A stretch of 64,000 nucleotides of DNA from Corynebacterium meitnerae (GTDB lineage Bacteria > Actinomycetota > Actinomycetes > Mycobacteriales > Mycobacteriaceae), in the NCBI RefSeq assembly GCF_027570075.1, contig NZ_JAKMUS010000004.1, positions 62,001 to 126,000 on the forward strand, read 5' to 3'. Positions 35,174 to 42,942 of this stretch are shown piece after piece. Under the pieces are notes generated by a model. That model made no database searches, was not told where the DNA came from, and saw nothing but the letters and a program-made list of their open reading frames with translations. Position 1 is the first letter of the stretch. Each line of letters opens with the position of its first letter. The position numbers and the translations under genes were made by a program.

Positions 35174-35650
35174 CTAGCGACGGCGGACGAGGTCCATTGC
35201 GCGCGTCGCGTCGAGGACGTCGAGGTAGGGCAGGGGATCGATGTCCATGTCCTCGACGTAGTCGGTGAGCATGGTGCGCACCACCTGGTGTAGCTCGTCG
35301 ACGTCCCAGGGCTTGGCAATGTAGTGGTCCAGGTTGGCCTCGTTGACCGCACGTACCGTGTCGTGCAGCTGTGCCTGGCCGGTGACCAGGACTTTGCGGG
35401 TGGCGGCGGTGCGGTCGTCGTCCATCATCTGGACTAGGAACTCCACGCCGGTGGTGCCGGGCATGCGGTGGTCGCAGAGTGCGAGGGCGAGCACGTCGCC
35501 GTCTTCGGTGAGCTCGTCGATCACCTCCCAGGCTTCCTCCACGTCGGAGGCGACCTCCACGCGGATGTGTTCAGCAAAGGGCAGCAAGTCGCGCTCAACG
35601 GCGGCGCGGACTTCCGCCTCGTCCTCGAGGATCAGGATGGCAAGGTTCAT
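35174..35650 (-). CDS. Single-domain response regulator
   Basis: This 158-residue protein is a receiver domain only. The acidic pocket is Glu9-Asp10, the phosphorylation site is Asp60 in LALCDHRMPG, Thr90 is in VLVTGQ and Lys113 in YIAKPW. The 40 residues after it contain no DNA-binding domain. The ATG overlaps the histidine-kinase TGA (ATGA), so the two form a cognate pair. Output must be by protein interaction or phosphotransfer. Confidence 0.88.
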   Translation of the reverse strand: MNLAILILEDEAEVRAAVERDLLPFAEHIRVEVASDVEEAWEVIDELTEDGDVLALALCDHRMPGTTGVEFLVQMMDDDRTAATRKVLVTGQAQLHDTVRAVNEANLDHYIAKPWDVDELHQVVRTMLTDYVEDMDIDPLPYLDVLDATRAMDLVRRR

Positions 35651-37560
35651 GGTGTGTTTCCTTCGTCGTGTGTCTGCGGGCCGTCAATTGGCAGGCCAAC
35701 GGTGGCGCAGGTGCCATTTGTTGAAGAGGTCAGTTCTATCGTGCCGTGATGTGCGCTGACGATGCTGCGGCAGATGCTCAGGCCGATACCCATGCCGAAG
35801 CGGACCTCCCCATTTTTCGTGGTGAAGCGGGGCTCGAAGAGCTTGTCGATGCGCTCGAGCGGGATGCCGGGGCCGTCGTCCATGACCTCCACGCGCACCC
35901 ACCCGGGCTTCGGGGCACTCGTGCGGATGGTGATGGTGGAGCCTTTGCCGGACTCCTCGATCGCCTCGGCGGCGTTGGAGATCAGGTTCGTCCACACCTG
36001 CGCGATCTGCCCGGGCGTACACGTCACGTGCGGCAGTTCGGCAAAATCCCGTTTGACCTCCACACCGCGCAGTTTGTGGGCTATCAGCTGCAGCGTGTCC
36101 TCGATGCTTTGGTGCAGATCCACGTCGGTGACCGGGTCGCCGTCGGGCCGCGCGTATGCGCGTAGCGAGGCCACCAGCTGCGTAATGCGAGTCGATGCGG
36201 TGGAGAGGTTGCGCAGGGCAGTGCCTATCGACGCCGCGTGCTCCACCGTCTCGTACTCCAGCTTCCGATTCGCGCGCACCTGTTTGGCAAACTCCACGTC
36301 GTGCAAGCCGGCGAGTACCCAGCGCTGGGCGAGCGCCCGATCGCCGGTGACCTCGGTCAGTTCGCGCCGCAGCGCGCGTGCCTCCTTTGTGCTTACCGCG
36401 TGCGAGCTGCGCGCCGCCTCCAGCGCGTGGCTGGTCGCGTCCCGCCACCTGCGGTTGGGGCTGGACGCGATCAGGCCTTCGACGTCTTCGGCGAGGTGCG
36501 CTGCGGTGCGCTCGATTGCCGCCATCGGGTTGTTCAGCTCGTGGGCAACGCCTGCGGCGAGTTCGCCGAGGGAGGCGAAGCGCGCCTGGCTCATCAGCTC
36601 GCGGCGCGCTGCTTCCAGGTTGTGCAGTGCCGCGGTCAAGCGTGCGCGCTCGTCTTCGAGTTGCGCGGTGAGTTCGTGCTGCTCGATCTGGATGTCCTCG
36701 GCGCGGCGCAGGCGACGGTCGTAGGAGCGCACGAAGAGGATATTGAACAGGCGCGCAAGCTCCGGCTCCTGGCGGATGAGGTAGTCCACCTGCTCGGTGG
36801 GCAGCTGGACTGCGACGACCTCGGTGGTGGTACGCGCGGTAAAGAAGCCGACCCGGTTGCTCGCCAGGGCGAGTAGTCCGATGACGTGGCCGGTGGAGGC
36901 GTGGTGCATGACGATATCGCCGGCGTCGGTAAAGCGCTGCAAAAGCACCTGGCCGGAAAGGGCGAAGATGACCTCCTCGACGTAGTGGCCCTCCTTGGTC
37001 AGGTAGACCCCCGGCGGGAAAGTCAGGCGCGGCTGGTAGCCCAGGTGTATGTCGGCGGCCTTGATGATGCGGCTGATGATCTCCTGGTCGGTCAGCCCTA
37101 CGTCCAGTTCGGTGACCTCTGGCAGGGCGAAGGTGCCAGCGATAGAGGGGTCGTGCTTGCCGCGCATGTACCAGTAGCGGTTGAGCTGCTGCTGGATGTT
37201 GTGCAGGAGTGCTTCTGCCTTGATCGCCGGGGTGAACACGAGCATGTCGAGCCGCCCCATGTCCGTAAGTGCATCCAGGCCCGCGATCTCTGGCGCGGTG
37301 GTCAGCACCATGACGCGGGTGTACTCGAAACCGGGCTCGGAGATCAGCTCCAGCAACGGGTGGTCGGGCGCCAAGCCGTCCTCGTGGACGGTGACGGTGA
37401 CAAGCGCGAGCGGGTCGCCGTCGAGAAGCGAGCGTAGGTGCTCGACATTATCGGCGGCGAGGATGTCATGCGTGGCGCCCAGTGCCTCGTTGACCACCTG
37501 CTGCACGTCACGGGTGGCCTGGGACTTTCCCACGATAGAGAGGGTGGAACGGGGCAACAC
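35647..37560 (-). CDS. Soluble sensor histidine kinase with receiver-like and cyclic-nucleotide-binding-like domains
   Basis: The 637-residue protein has no membrane helix. Residues 1-130 resemble a degenerate receiver domain. Residues 170-285 form a cNMP-binding-like fold (FPPGVYLTKEGHYVEEVIFAL, then HASTGHVIGLLAL). A coiled coil spans about 290-330. The HisKA motif AGVAHELNNP carries His near 341, and the ATPase has N box NLISNAAEAIEE near 530 and G boxes DDGPGIP and GMGIGLSICRS. The GTG start abuts the SLC13 stop without a gap. Domain order and operon suggest that it senses a cytoplasmic signal linked to carboxylate uptake. Confidence 0.85.
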   Translation of the reverse strand: MLPRSTLSIVGKSQATRDVQQVVNEALGATHDILAADNVEHLRSLLDGDPLALVTVTVHEDGLAPDHPLLELISEPGFEYTRVMVLTTAPEIAGLDALTDMGRLDMLVFTPAIKAEALLHNIQQQLNRYWYMRGKHDPSIAGTFALPEVTELDVGLTDQEIISRIIKAADIHLGYQPRLTFPPGVYLTKEGHYVEEVIFALSGQVLLQRFTDAGDIVMHHASTGHVIGLLALASNRVGFFTARTTTEVVAVQLPTEQVDYLIRQEPELARLFNILFVRSYDRRLRRAEDIQIEQHELTAQLEDERARLTAALHNLEAARRELMSQARFASLGELAAGVAHELNNPMAAIERTAAHLAEDVEGLIASSPNRRWRDATSHALEAARSSHAVSTKEARALRRELTEVTGDRALAQRWVLAGLHDVEFAKQVRANRKLEYETVEHAASIGTALRNLSTASTRITQLVASLRAYARPDGDPVTDVDLHQSIEDTLQLIAHKLRGVEVKRDFAELPHVTCTPGQIAQVWTNLISNAAEAIEESGKGSTITIRTSAPKPGWVRVEVMDDGPGIPLERIDKLFEPRFTTKNGEVRFGMGIGLSICRSIVSAHHGTIELTSSTNGTCATVGLPIDGPQTHDEGNTP

Positions 37561-39021
37561 CTAGCTCACCAGCCCCATCAGGTGCCAAACGGAAGGCAGA
37601 GCAAAGATCAACAGCAGCGTGGCCACGGTACCGACCACGAGTCCAACTAGCGCCATCTGCGGAATGGAGATCTCCTTGGTGGCGTAAGCAATCGCGTTCG
37701 GCGGAGTGGAGATTGGCAGCGACATGCCCAGCGAGCAGGCGATCGCCACCACCGCGGCAACCACGAGCGGGTCGATGCCGTCAAGCGAGAGCGCCAGCGA
37801 GACCGCCAGTGGGACCAGCAGATTGGCGGCCGCAGAGTGAGAAATGACGTTCGCCATGCCGAAGCCGATTAAGCCCAGCACGGCGAGGATCGCCAGCGCA
37901 CCCATGACCTCCCAGCTGACCGAACCGACGAGCCACTCGTCCAGGCCGCTCGCACCCACGCCCGTGCCGAGCGCGATACCACCGGAGACGAGCCACAGCA
38001 CCGGCCAGTCAAGTGCCTGGACGTCCTTACCCCTCATCACCTGCAGGCACAACAGTGCCACGACGGGGATGAAGCCGACGGTGTTGGAGGAGATGCCGTG
38101 GAGCGGCTCGCTCATCCACAACAGGATGGTCAGACCTGCCACGGCGTAGAAGAGTTTCGCGTCGGTGGCGGTGTTCCACTTCGAGCGCATCTCGATGGAG
38201 ATGCGGGTCTCAGCGGGGATGAAAACGAGACAGAGAAATACCCAGGCAAAGGCGAGGACAACCAGCATGAAAGGCACCGCCATGAGCATCCAATCCACGA
38301 AGGACACACGGATGCCGTGCTCGGCGAGCGCACCGATCGCGATCGCGTTCGGGGGTGTGCCCACCGGGGTGCCGATGCCACCCACGTTGGCAGCGAGCGG
38401 GATCGACAAGGCGACGCCGGCGCGCGCTTTGCCCGCGGGCAGCGTCTTGAGAATCGGGATGACGACCGCGAACATCGTCGCTGTGGTGGCCGTGTTCGAC
38501 ATGAACATGCTGAGCACGGCGGTAATCAGCATGAGCCCCAGTACGGTCAGGCGCGCCTTGTCCGGGAAGGGGCGCAACATGATCGCTGCGAGGTTGCGGT
38601 CGAGCCCGAATTTCTCCGCCCCGTGCGCGATCATGAACCCGCCGAGGAAGAGGATGATGACCGGGTGGGCCAGCGCAGAGAAATACGCGGATGCAGGAAG
38701 CAGCTGGTCTGCTAGTGCTGGGTCTCCACCGGTGGGGTCGACTAGCGCGCCGTCGGAAAGCAGGAGGACTTCCAGCAGGATGACCAACACCGCCGTGGCC
38801 GTGAGCGGCACGGGCTCGAGCACCCAGAAGACGATGGCGAGTAGGAAGATTGACAGCATCCGATGCCCGGGGGTGGACAAGTCCGGGATCTGGATGAAGA
38901 AGGGGATGAGGAAGCAGGCCAGGCCCAAGAGCAGGCCCACCAGCTGCTTTTTGCTGAGCTGGGGGCCTTTGCTCGCGAGCGCCGGCGGGCGTTGTTTCGA
39001 GCGGCGTTGTGTCTCCACCAT
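37561..39021 (-). CDS. SLC13/DASS-family dicarboxylate:sodium symporter
   Basis: The 486-residue protein has about eleven to twelve helices and both family SNT-type motifs: MSNTATTATMF with GTPPNAIAIGAL in the first half, and SHSAAANLLVP with STPPNAIAYATKEI in the second. The family carries C4-dicarboxylates, citrate or sulfate; the motif pattern fits dicarboxylates. It is the first gene of an operon with the histidine kinase and response regulator, unlike the separate DccS-DccR arrangement known for dicarboxylate uptake in Corynebacterium glutamicum. Confidence 0.87.
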   Translation of the reverse strand: MVETQRRSKQRPPALASKGPQLSKKQLVGLLLGLACFLIPFFIQIPDLSTPGHRMLSIFLLAIVFWVLEPVPLTATAVLVILLEVLLLSDGALVDPTGGDPALADQLLPASAYFSALAHPVIILFLGGFMIAHGAEKFGLDRNLAAIMLRPFPDKARLTVLGLMLITAVLSMFMSNTATTATMFAVVIPILKTLPAGKARAGVALSIPLAANVGGIGTPVGTPPNAIAIGALAEHGIRVSFVDWMLMAVPFMLVVLAFAWVFLCLVFIPAETRISIEMRSKWNTATDAKLFYAVAGLTILLWMSEPLHGISSNTVGFIPVVALLCLQVMRGKDVQALDWPVLWLVSGGIALGTGVGASGLDEWLVGSVSWEVMGALAILAVLGLIGFGMANVISHSAAANLLVPLAVSLALSLDGIDPLVVAAVVAIACSLGMSLPISTPPNAIAYATKEISIPQMALVGLVVGTVATLLLIFALPSVWHLMGLVS

Positions 39022-39089
39022 GTGCCGAATTCTACCCGCTACAACCAGCGATTACTTGGTTTGGAAGGAGTTCTCTTCGGCGTCCGAAA

Positions 39090-40046
39090 CTAGCCACAGT
39101 CCCAGTAGAAAACAGCCCCATCGGCCGTGCCAGTGTTTTCGGAGCGGTACACCACGGCCTCGCCGGCGTGCATTTTCTTCAATGCGTCTGGGTGAAGGAA
39201 TACGTGGGCCACACCTAAATCACCCCACATGATCTCGAAGGGGAGCGCTTCCTCTTCCACATATGTGGAATCAATTTCTAGGAAGTGAACGTACCCATCA
39301 GGCTGCGTTGGGTCTTGTGCGTAAGCGGGGAAACCGCCAAGCACGATGTTGCTTTGTTTTCTGGCCGCGTTCCGCAGTTCAACGAGCTCCTCAAAGTACT
39401 CATCGTTCTCAATAAAGTCATCGTCCTTTTCGGACTCCCAAGCCTCGTACACTACCTGGTCAGTGGGAGGGATCATTGCCACTGCACTCGACAAAGCAAT
39501 CGGCGAGTTCATAACCGTCTCAATATCCTCGTTAAACGGGGAACAGTAATCCTCGTGCTCTTCATCGAAGGCAGCAGGTGCCGCGGTATGAGGTCCGGGG
39601 AAGCTGTGGTTGCCAAAGCCTTCCGCAGGCTCCGGGATATAGCGAATCTCCATGCCGTCGCCTGGCGTACCTGAGTCGAATCCGCCGTAGAGCGGATCAG
39701 CACCGACAAAGAGTTGCAAAATTCCCGACTCCGGAATCAATCCGTCGAGCGTTGCTTCGCTTGTCAGCGCCCCCTCCGCCCGCGCATGACCGACAATATC
39801 GGCAAAATTCAGCTGAATGATGTGGAGCAGTGGCTGACCGCTCTTTGCGATGGGCCATGCCGAACCTTCCGGAAGATACGGCCGGCCGCCGAAGTACGAG
39901 CCATGTTCGGTGGGAGTGGTGGTGGAGTAGGGAAGGGCGACGCCTGGTTGAGCAAGTTGGATGAGGCCATCAGTGTCTTCGGAGATGAACTCACCGGACT
40001 CGATCAGTGAGCGTAGTGCTTGAACCTGTGCTGTGAACTCTGACAT
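39090..40046 (-). CDS. YwqG/DUF1963-family protein
   Basis: The 318-residue soluble acidic protein contains the DUF1963 pattern: SYFGGRPYLPEGSAWP near residue 50, then LLHIIQLNFADI, then a region ending MWGDLGVAHVFLHPDALKK. The ATG at 40046 has an AGAAAG site upstream; a start at 40085 is possible. DUF1963 proteins are frequent near polymorphic-toxin or stress loci but have no proven function. It is divergent from the small membrane protein gene. Confidence 0.75.
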   Translation of the reverse strand: MSEFTAQVQALRSLIESGEFISEDTDGLIQLAQPGVALPYSTTTPTEHGSYFGGRPYLPEGSAWPIAKSGQPLLHIIQLNFADIVGHARAEGALTSEATLDGLIPESGILQLFVGADPLYGGFDSGTPGDGMEIRYIPEPAEGFGNHSFPGPHTAAPAAFDEEHEDYCSPFNEDIETVMNSPIALSSAVAMIPPTDQVVYEAWESEKDDDFIENDEYFEELVELRNAARKQSNIVLGGFPAYAQDPTQPDGYVHFLEIDSTYVEEEALPFEIMWGDLGVAHVFLHPDALKKMHAGEAVVYRSENTGTADGAVFYWDCG

Positions 40047-40151
40047 GGCAGGTGGTACTTTCTCTAGGAAAACAAGGTCTTTCATCAGGAATTGTCATTT
40101 AGAAGAAAGAATTCTGCAACAGATATCTAGGGCTGTGAGAGGGTGAGGAGC

Positions 40152-40646
40152 ATGAAGTACAGGAATGTCCACATAGGCTCCGTCATGGCGCTTGTCCTGA
40201 GCCTGTTAGCGGCGGCGTTCTTTACCCTGGGGCGGGCTATGTTTGGGGCGCTTGGATGGCTCATATTCCTCACCATTCCGGCCGGAGTAGTCATAGCAGT
40301 TGCGCTTGTTGGTCTGTGGTTTATCCCGGAGCGCATCGTGAAGGAGCATCCAGACACAGGGCCGCATAAGGCTTTCGGGTGGCGCGAGTCTTGGGCCTTC
40401 ATCGCGGTGACGGTGTTTCTCTTCCTGGCCGGCATCTTTATGGTCGATTCTGGTGATACTGAGGAGAGCGTGAAATCCGTCTTCACCCAGTTTGTCGGGC
40501 GATGGGCGTTAGAGCTTTCCGCGGCGTTGTTTTGGCTCTGTGTCCTTGGTGTGATTGCGTCCTACATCGCCGGCGTTGTTGTAGCGGTGCGAGGGCGGAA
40601 GGACGCTGCTGATGGTGAGTCGTCGGTTTCAGGGCCTGCTGATTAA
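40152..40646 (+). CDS. Small four-helix membrane protein, unrecognised
   Basis: This 164-residue protein starts MKYRNVHIGSVMALVLSLLA with GAGGAG just upstream of the ATG at 40152. Helices lie at about 12-32, 36-58, 82-100 and 120-145, and the tail is charged. A shrunken duplicate lies at 42570-42706, after the next gene. The gene ends 39 bp before the 614-residue gene and probably shares its transcript. Confidence 0.6.
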   Translation: MKYRNVHIGSVMALVLSLLAAAFFTLGRAMFGALGWLIFLTIPAGVVIAVALVGLWFIPERIVKEHPDTGPHKAFGWRESWAFIAVTVFLFLAGIFMVDSGDTEESVKSVFTQFVGRWALELSAALFWLCVLGVIASYIAGVVVAVRGRKDAADGESSVSGPAD

Positions 40647-40684
40647 TTTTGGTTCACTCGACAGCCTTTACCTGAGGAGCGCAC

Positions 40685-42529
40685 ATGAGCCCCATTGACC
40701 GCTCGGTACAGATTTTTAAAGAGCACGGCTGGGACACAGCCGCCCGTGAAGACGCCCCCACACTTCCGCTCGGGACTAAAGACCAACAGCGTACCGCACT
40801 CGCGGGCCTGCAAAAGGGGACACCGCGCGTGGACGTTGACCTTGGAATGCTCGGAATGTTCGCCATTCGGTTGGGAGTGAACGGGCGGCGGGCAGCCGAA
40901 CTGGCTAAGGGTTCAGACCAAGCGCTCTTGGACTGCCTTCTGCAACGCGATGAGAAGTTTGCGCTCGCATTCGCCGAACGCGCGTGCTGGCTGTGGGCGA
41001 ATGCGGATTCAATGTCTGAAAACGTGGCTGTGGGCCTGATCCTCAAACACCGTTTGGATATGCCCTACACGCTTCCGTGTCTGGAAGCGTGGACCGTGAC
41101 GGCGTGTCAGGGACTCGCTGGTAGTGCACCTGGGCGAGACACTTGGATTCCGTCTCTCGACGATTTGCGCCCATCATTCGCCACTCATTTGCGTGCCGCG
41201 CTGGCGCTGGGTGTCTCCGTGGACGGCCCGTTGGGTGCAGTGCTGCCCATGGGGGTTCAGCAGGGCCTTATTAGTCGTGATGAGGCCCTTCAACACGCCA
41301 TCACAGGACTGGACACCGCCCCGAAACCCTGGGGCCGTAAGGAACTGGTGCGGATTATCACGGAGGACTTGAGCGCTAGCGATTCTGAGCTGTTGGACCG
41401 GGTGGCTGCGTTGGTTCTTGCGATCAGCATGGGGGAGGGGCCGGTGGTGGAGGCGCTTGCACCTCGGCTCATTTCATTCGCCCCGCCCGAGGTGGTGGCT
41501 GAGGTGGCTCTGCCTGCTCTATATGCAAAAACCGTTAAGGCAAAGCGTGCAGTGGTTGAGGCGCTGGCGGGCAGAAGCGACTTGGGGCCTGAGCAGACTG
41601 ACCTGCTTGCGGACCGGTTGGGTGAGCTGGCCGCGGAGAGAAATACAGCATTAGCGAAGCAGGCACAGCGGATACTAGATGGCTGGGAAGTGGTCTACAC
41701 GAAGCCCGCTGTTGCCCCCACACGCAGGGCTCCTAAATTCAAGGCCAAGGAGTTCGACGCCGATGAATTTAACCGAGTGTGGCCAGCTGATGCGGGAACC
41801 GCTTCGCGTATCGACGACGGCGCCCACATCAGTGCACACTGGGAAGACCCTGATGCGAGTCACCGCACGTTGATGTGCCACCTCACACTCCCCACTGGCC
41901 AGACAGTGAAACTCCGCACCTTCACGGGCGATTTCCTAAGTGAAGGGTGGGTTCTGTCCACCGAGAACGAGCGCGTGTTCTTTGACGGTGAGCGGGTGGT
42001 TGCCGAACCGTTTGGTAATAAGGAACGCAATGCGTGGCAACGCCGGAAGAAGAAGCGAATCACCGACCAGAAAACGCGTTCAGACTCATTGTTCGGTGTG
42101 TGCTTGACCGATCTTGCGACTGACGGTGACGTGTCTATCCCCCGTAACGAAGTAGAGCAGTTGGTCGTCTCCGGAGAACTCGGATGGGCGACCGTCCGAG
42201 CCGTGGTGACCCAACTGATTCCGGGTGGGGCGTGGAGTCCCGCACGCGCCATTCAAGATCTTGAGACGAAACCGGAACTCCTTCCCGCGTTGTGGCCCAT
42301 GCTCACCGAACCATTGGTCTTTGCTGCCGAGCACACACCTGTACCCAAGTGGGTCAACCGGGTGCTCGACGTGGTTACTCTGCACCAGGAGATCCTTGCT
42401 GAAGCGACTCGACGTGGTTACATTCCTGCGGATGCGTGGGATGGCCTGCACGCCTTTGCCTCACAGAAAGGTTCAAGTGTTGCACTCAAGAAAGCGAGAG
42501 CTCTTAGCGATGCGCTCCGTTCGCACTGA
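40685..42529 (+). CDS. Large unrecognised protein, helical-repeat N-terminus
   Basis: The 614-residue soluble protein has a ribosome site GAGGAG before the ATG. Residues 1-340 are mostly helical with repeated LLDRVAALVLAIS and VVEALAGRSDLG-like units, suggesting HEAT-type repeats similar in style to DUF6493/DUF7824 proteins. Residues 370-480 look beta-rich (HWEDPDASHRTLMCHLTL, WVLSTENERVFFDGERVV). A short basic stretch RRKKKR is near 455. I cannot assign a function. Its neighbours are a duplicated small membrane gene and the type I restriction operon. Confidence 0.55.
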   Translation: MSPIDRSVQIFKEHGWDTAAREDAPTLPLGTKDQQRTALAGLQKGTPRVDVDLGMLGMFAIRLGVNGRRAAELAKGSDQALLDCLLQRDEKFALAFAERACWLWANADSMSENVAVGLILKHRLDMPYTLPCLEAWTVTACQGLAGSAPGRDTWIPSLDDLRPSFATHLRAALALGVSVDGPLGAVLPMGVQQGLISRDEALQHAITGLDTAPKPWGRKELVRIITEDLSASDSELLDRVAALVLAISMGEGPVVEALAPRLISFAPPEVVAEVALPALYAKTVKAKRAVVEALAGRSDLGPEQTDLLADRLGELAAERNTALAKQAQRILDGWEVVYTKPAVAPTRRAPKFKAKEFDADEFNRVWPADAGTASRIDDGAHISAHWEDPDASHRTLMCHLTLPTGQTVKLRTFTGDFLSEGWVLSTENERVFFDGERVVAEPFGNKERNAWQRRKKKRITDQKTRSDSLFGVCLTDLATDGDVSIPRNEVEQLVVSGELGWATVRAVVTQLIPGGAWSPARAIQDLETKPELLPALWPMLTEPLVFAAEHTPVPKWVNRVLDVVTLHQEILAEATRRGYIPADAWDGLHAFASQKGSSVALKKARALSDALRSH

Positions 42530-42569
42530 AGCAGACAAATTCAGTGGATCTACGCAGCAGGATGTGGTC

Positions 42570-42706
42570 ATGAATTACCGGAATGTCCATATCCACCCCG
42601 TCATGGTGCTTGTCCTGAATCTGTTAGGGCCAGCGTTGTTGTGGCAGTGCAAGGACGGAAGGCCACCGCTGATGGTGAGACGTCGATTTCTGGGGCTGCC
42701 GATTAG
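42570..42706 (+). pseudogene. Shrunken duplicate of the small membrane protein gene (40152-40646)
   Basis: The 5' end reads MNYRNVHIHPVMVLVLNLLG, matching MKYRNVHIGSVMALVLSLLA. The 3' end, in another frame, reads VVVAVQGRKATADGETSISG and stops at 42704, matching VVAVRGRKDAADGESSVSG. About 360 bp in between are missing and the two ends are out of frame. This places two related copies on either side of the 614-residue gene. Confidence 0.85.
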
Positions 42707-42821
42707 TGCTGCTGGGAGCGGATTCGCTGTGTGGTGATCCGTCGGCTTGGTGCTGGTGCGCTAGCGCAACCTGATTCACGACGGTGGCGGTGGCTGCAGT
42801 CGATATCGTGTGAAGCCAGCT

Positions 42822-42849
42822 GTTAAGCGGATACTCTTAGCTGCTTAAC
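42822..42849. repeat. Inverted repeat upstream of hsdM
   Basis: GTTAAGC (42822-42828) and GCTTAAC (42843-42849) are perfect inverted copies with a 14-bp gap, about 95 bp before the hsdM start. The position suits an operator or promoter element of the restriction operon. The rest of 42707-42942 shows nothing recognisable. Confidence 0.35.
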
Positions 42850-42942
42850 CCGCAGCTGTTGTGTTGCGCTGAATGTGCGTCTCCCTGTGAGAAGATCGGA
42901 TCGTTACTAAAGAAAACCGTGCGATATACGAGGGCTTCTCCA

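Noticed and set aside
35035-35268. A plus-strand 77-codon frame starting MTACTILYASV
   Set aside because: The opening resembles a flavodoxin strand but the rest is low-complexity Pro/Ser and then antisense to the response regulator; at best a tiny remnant.
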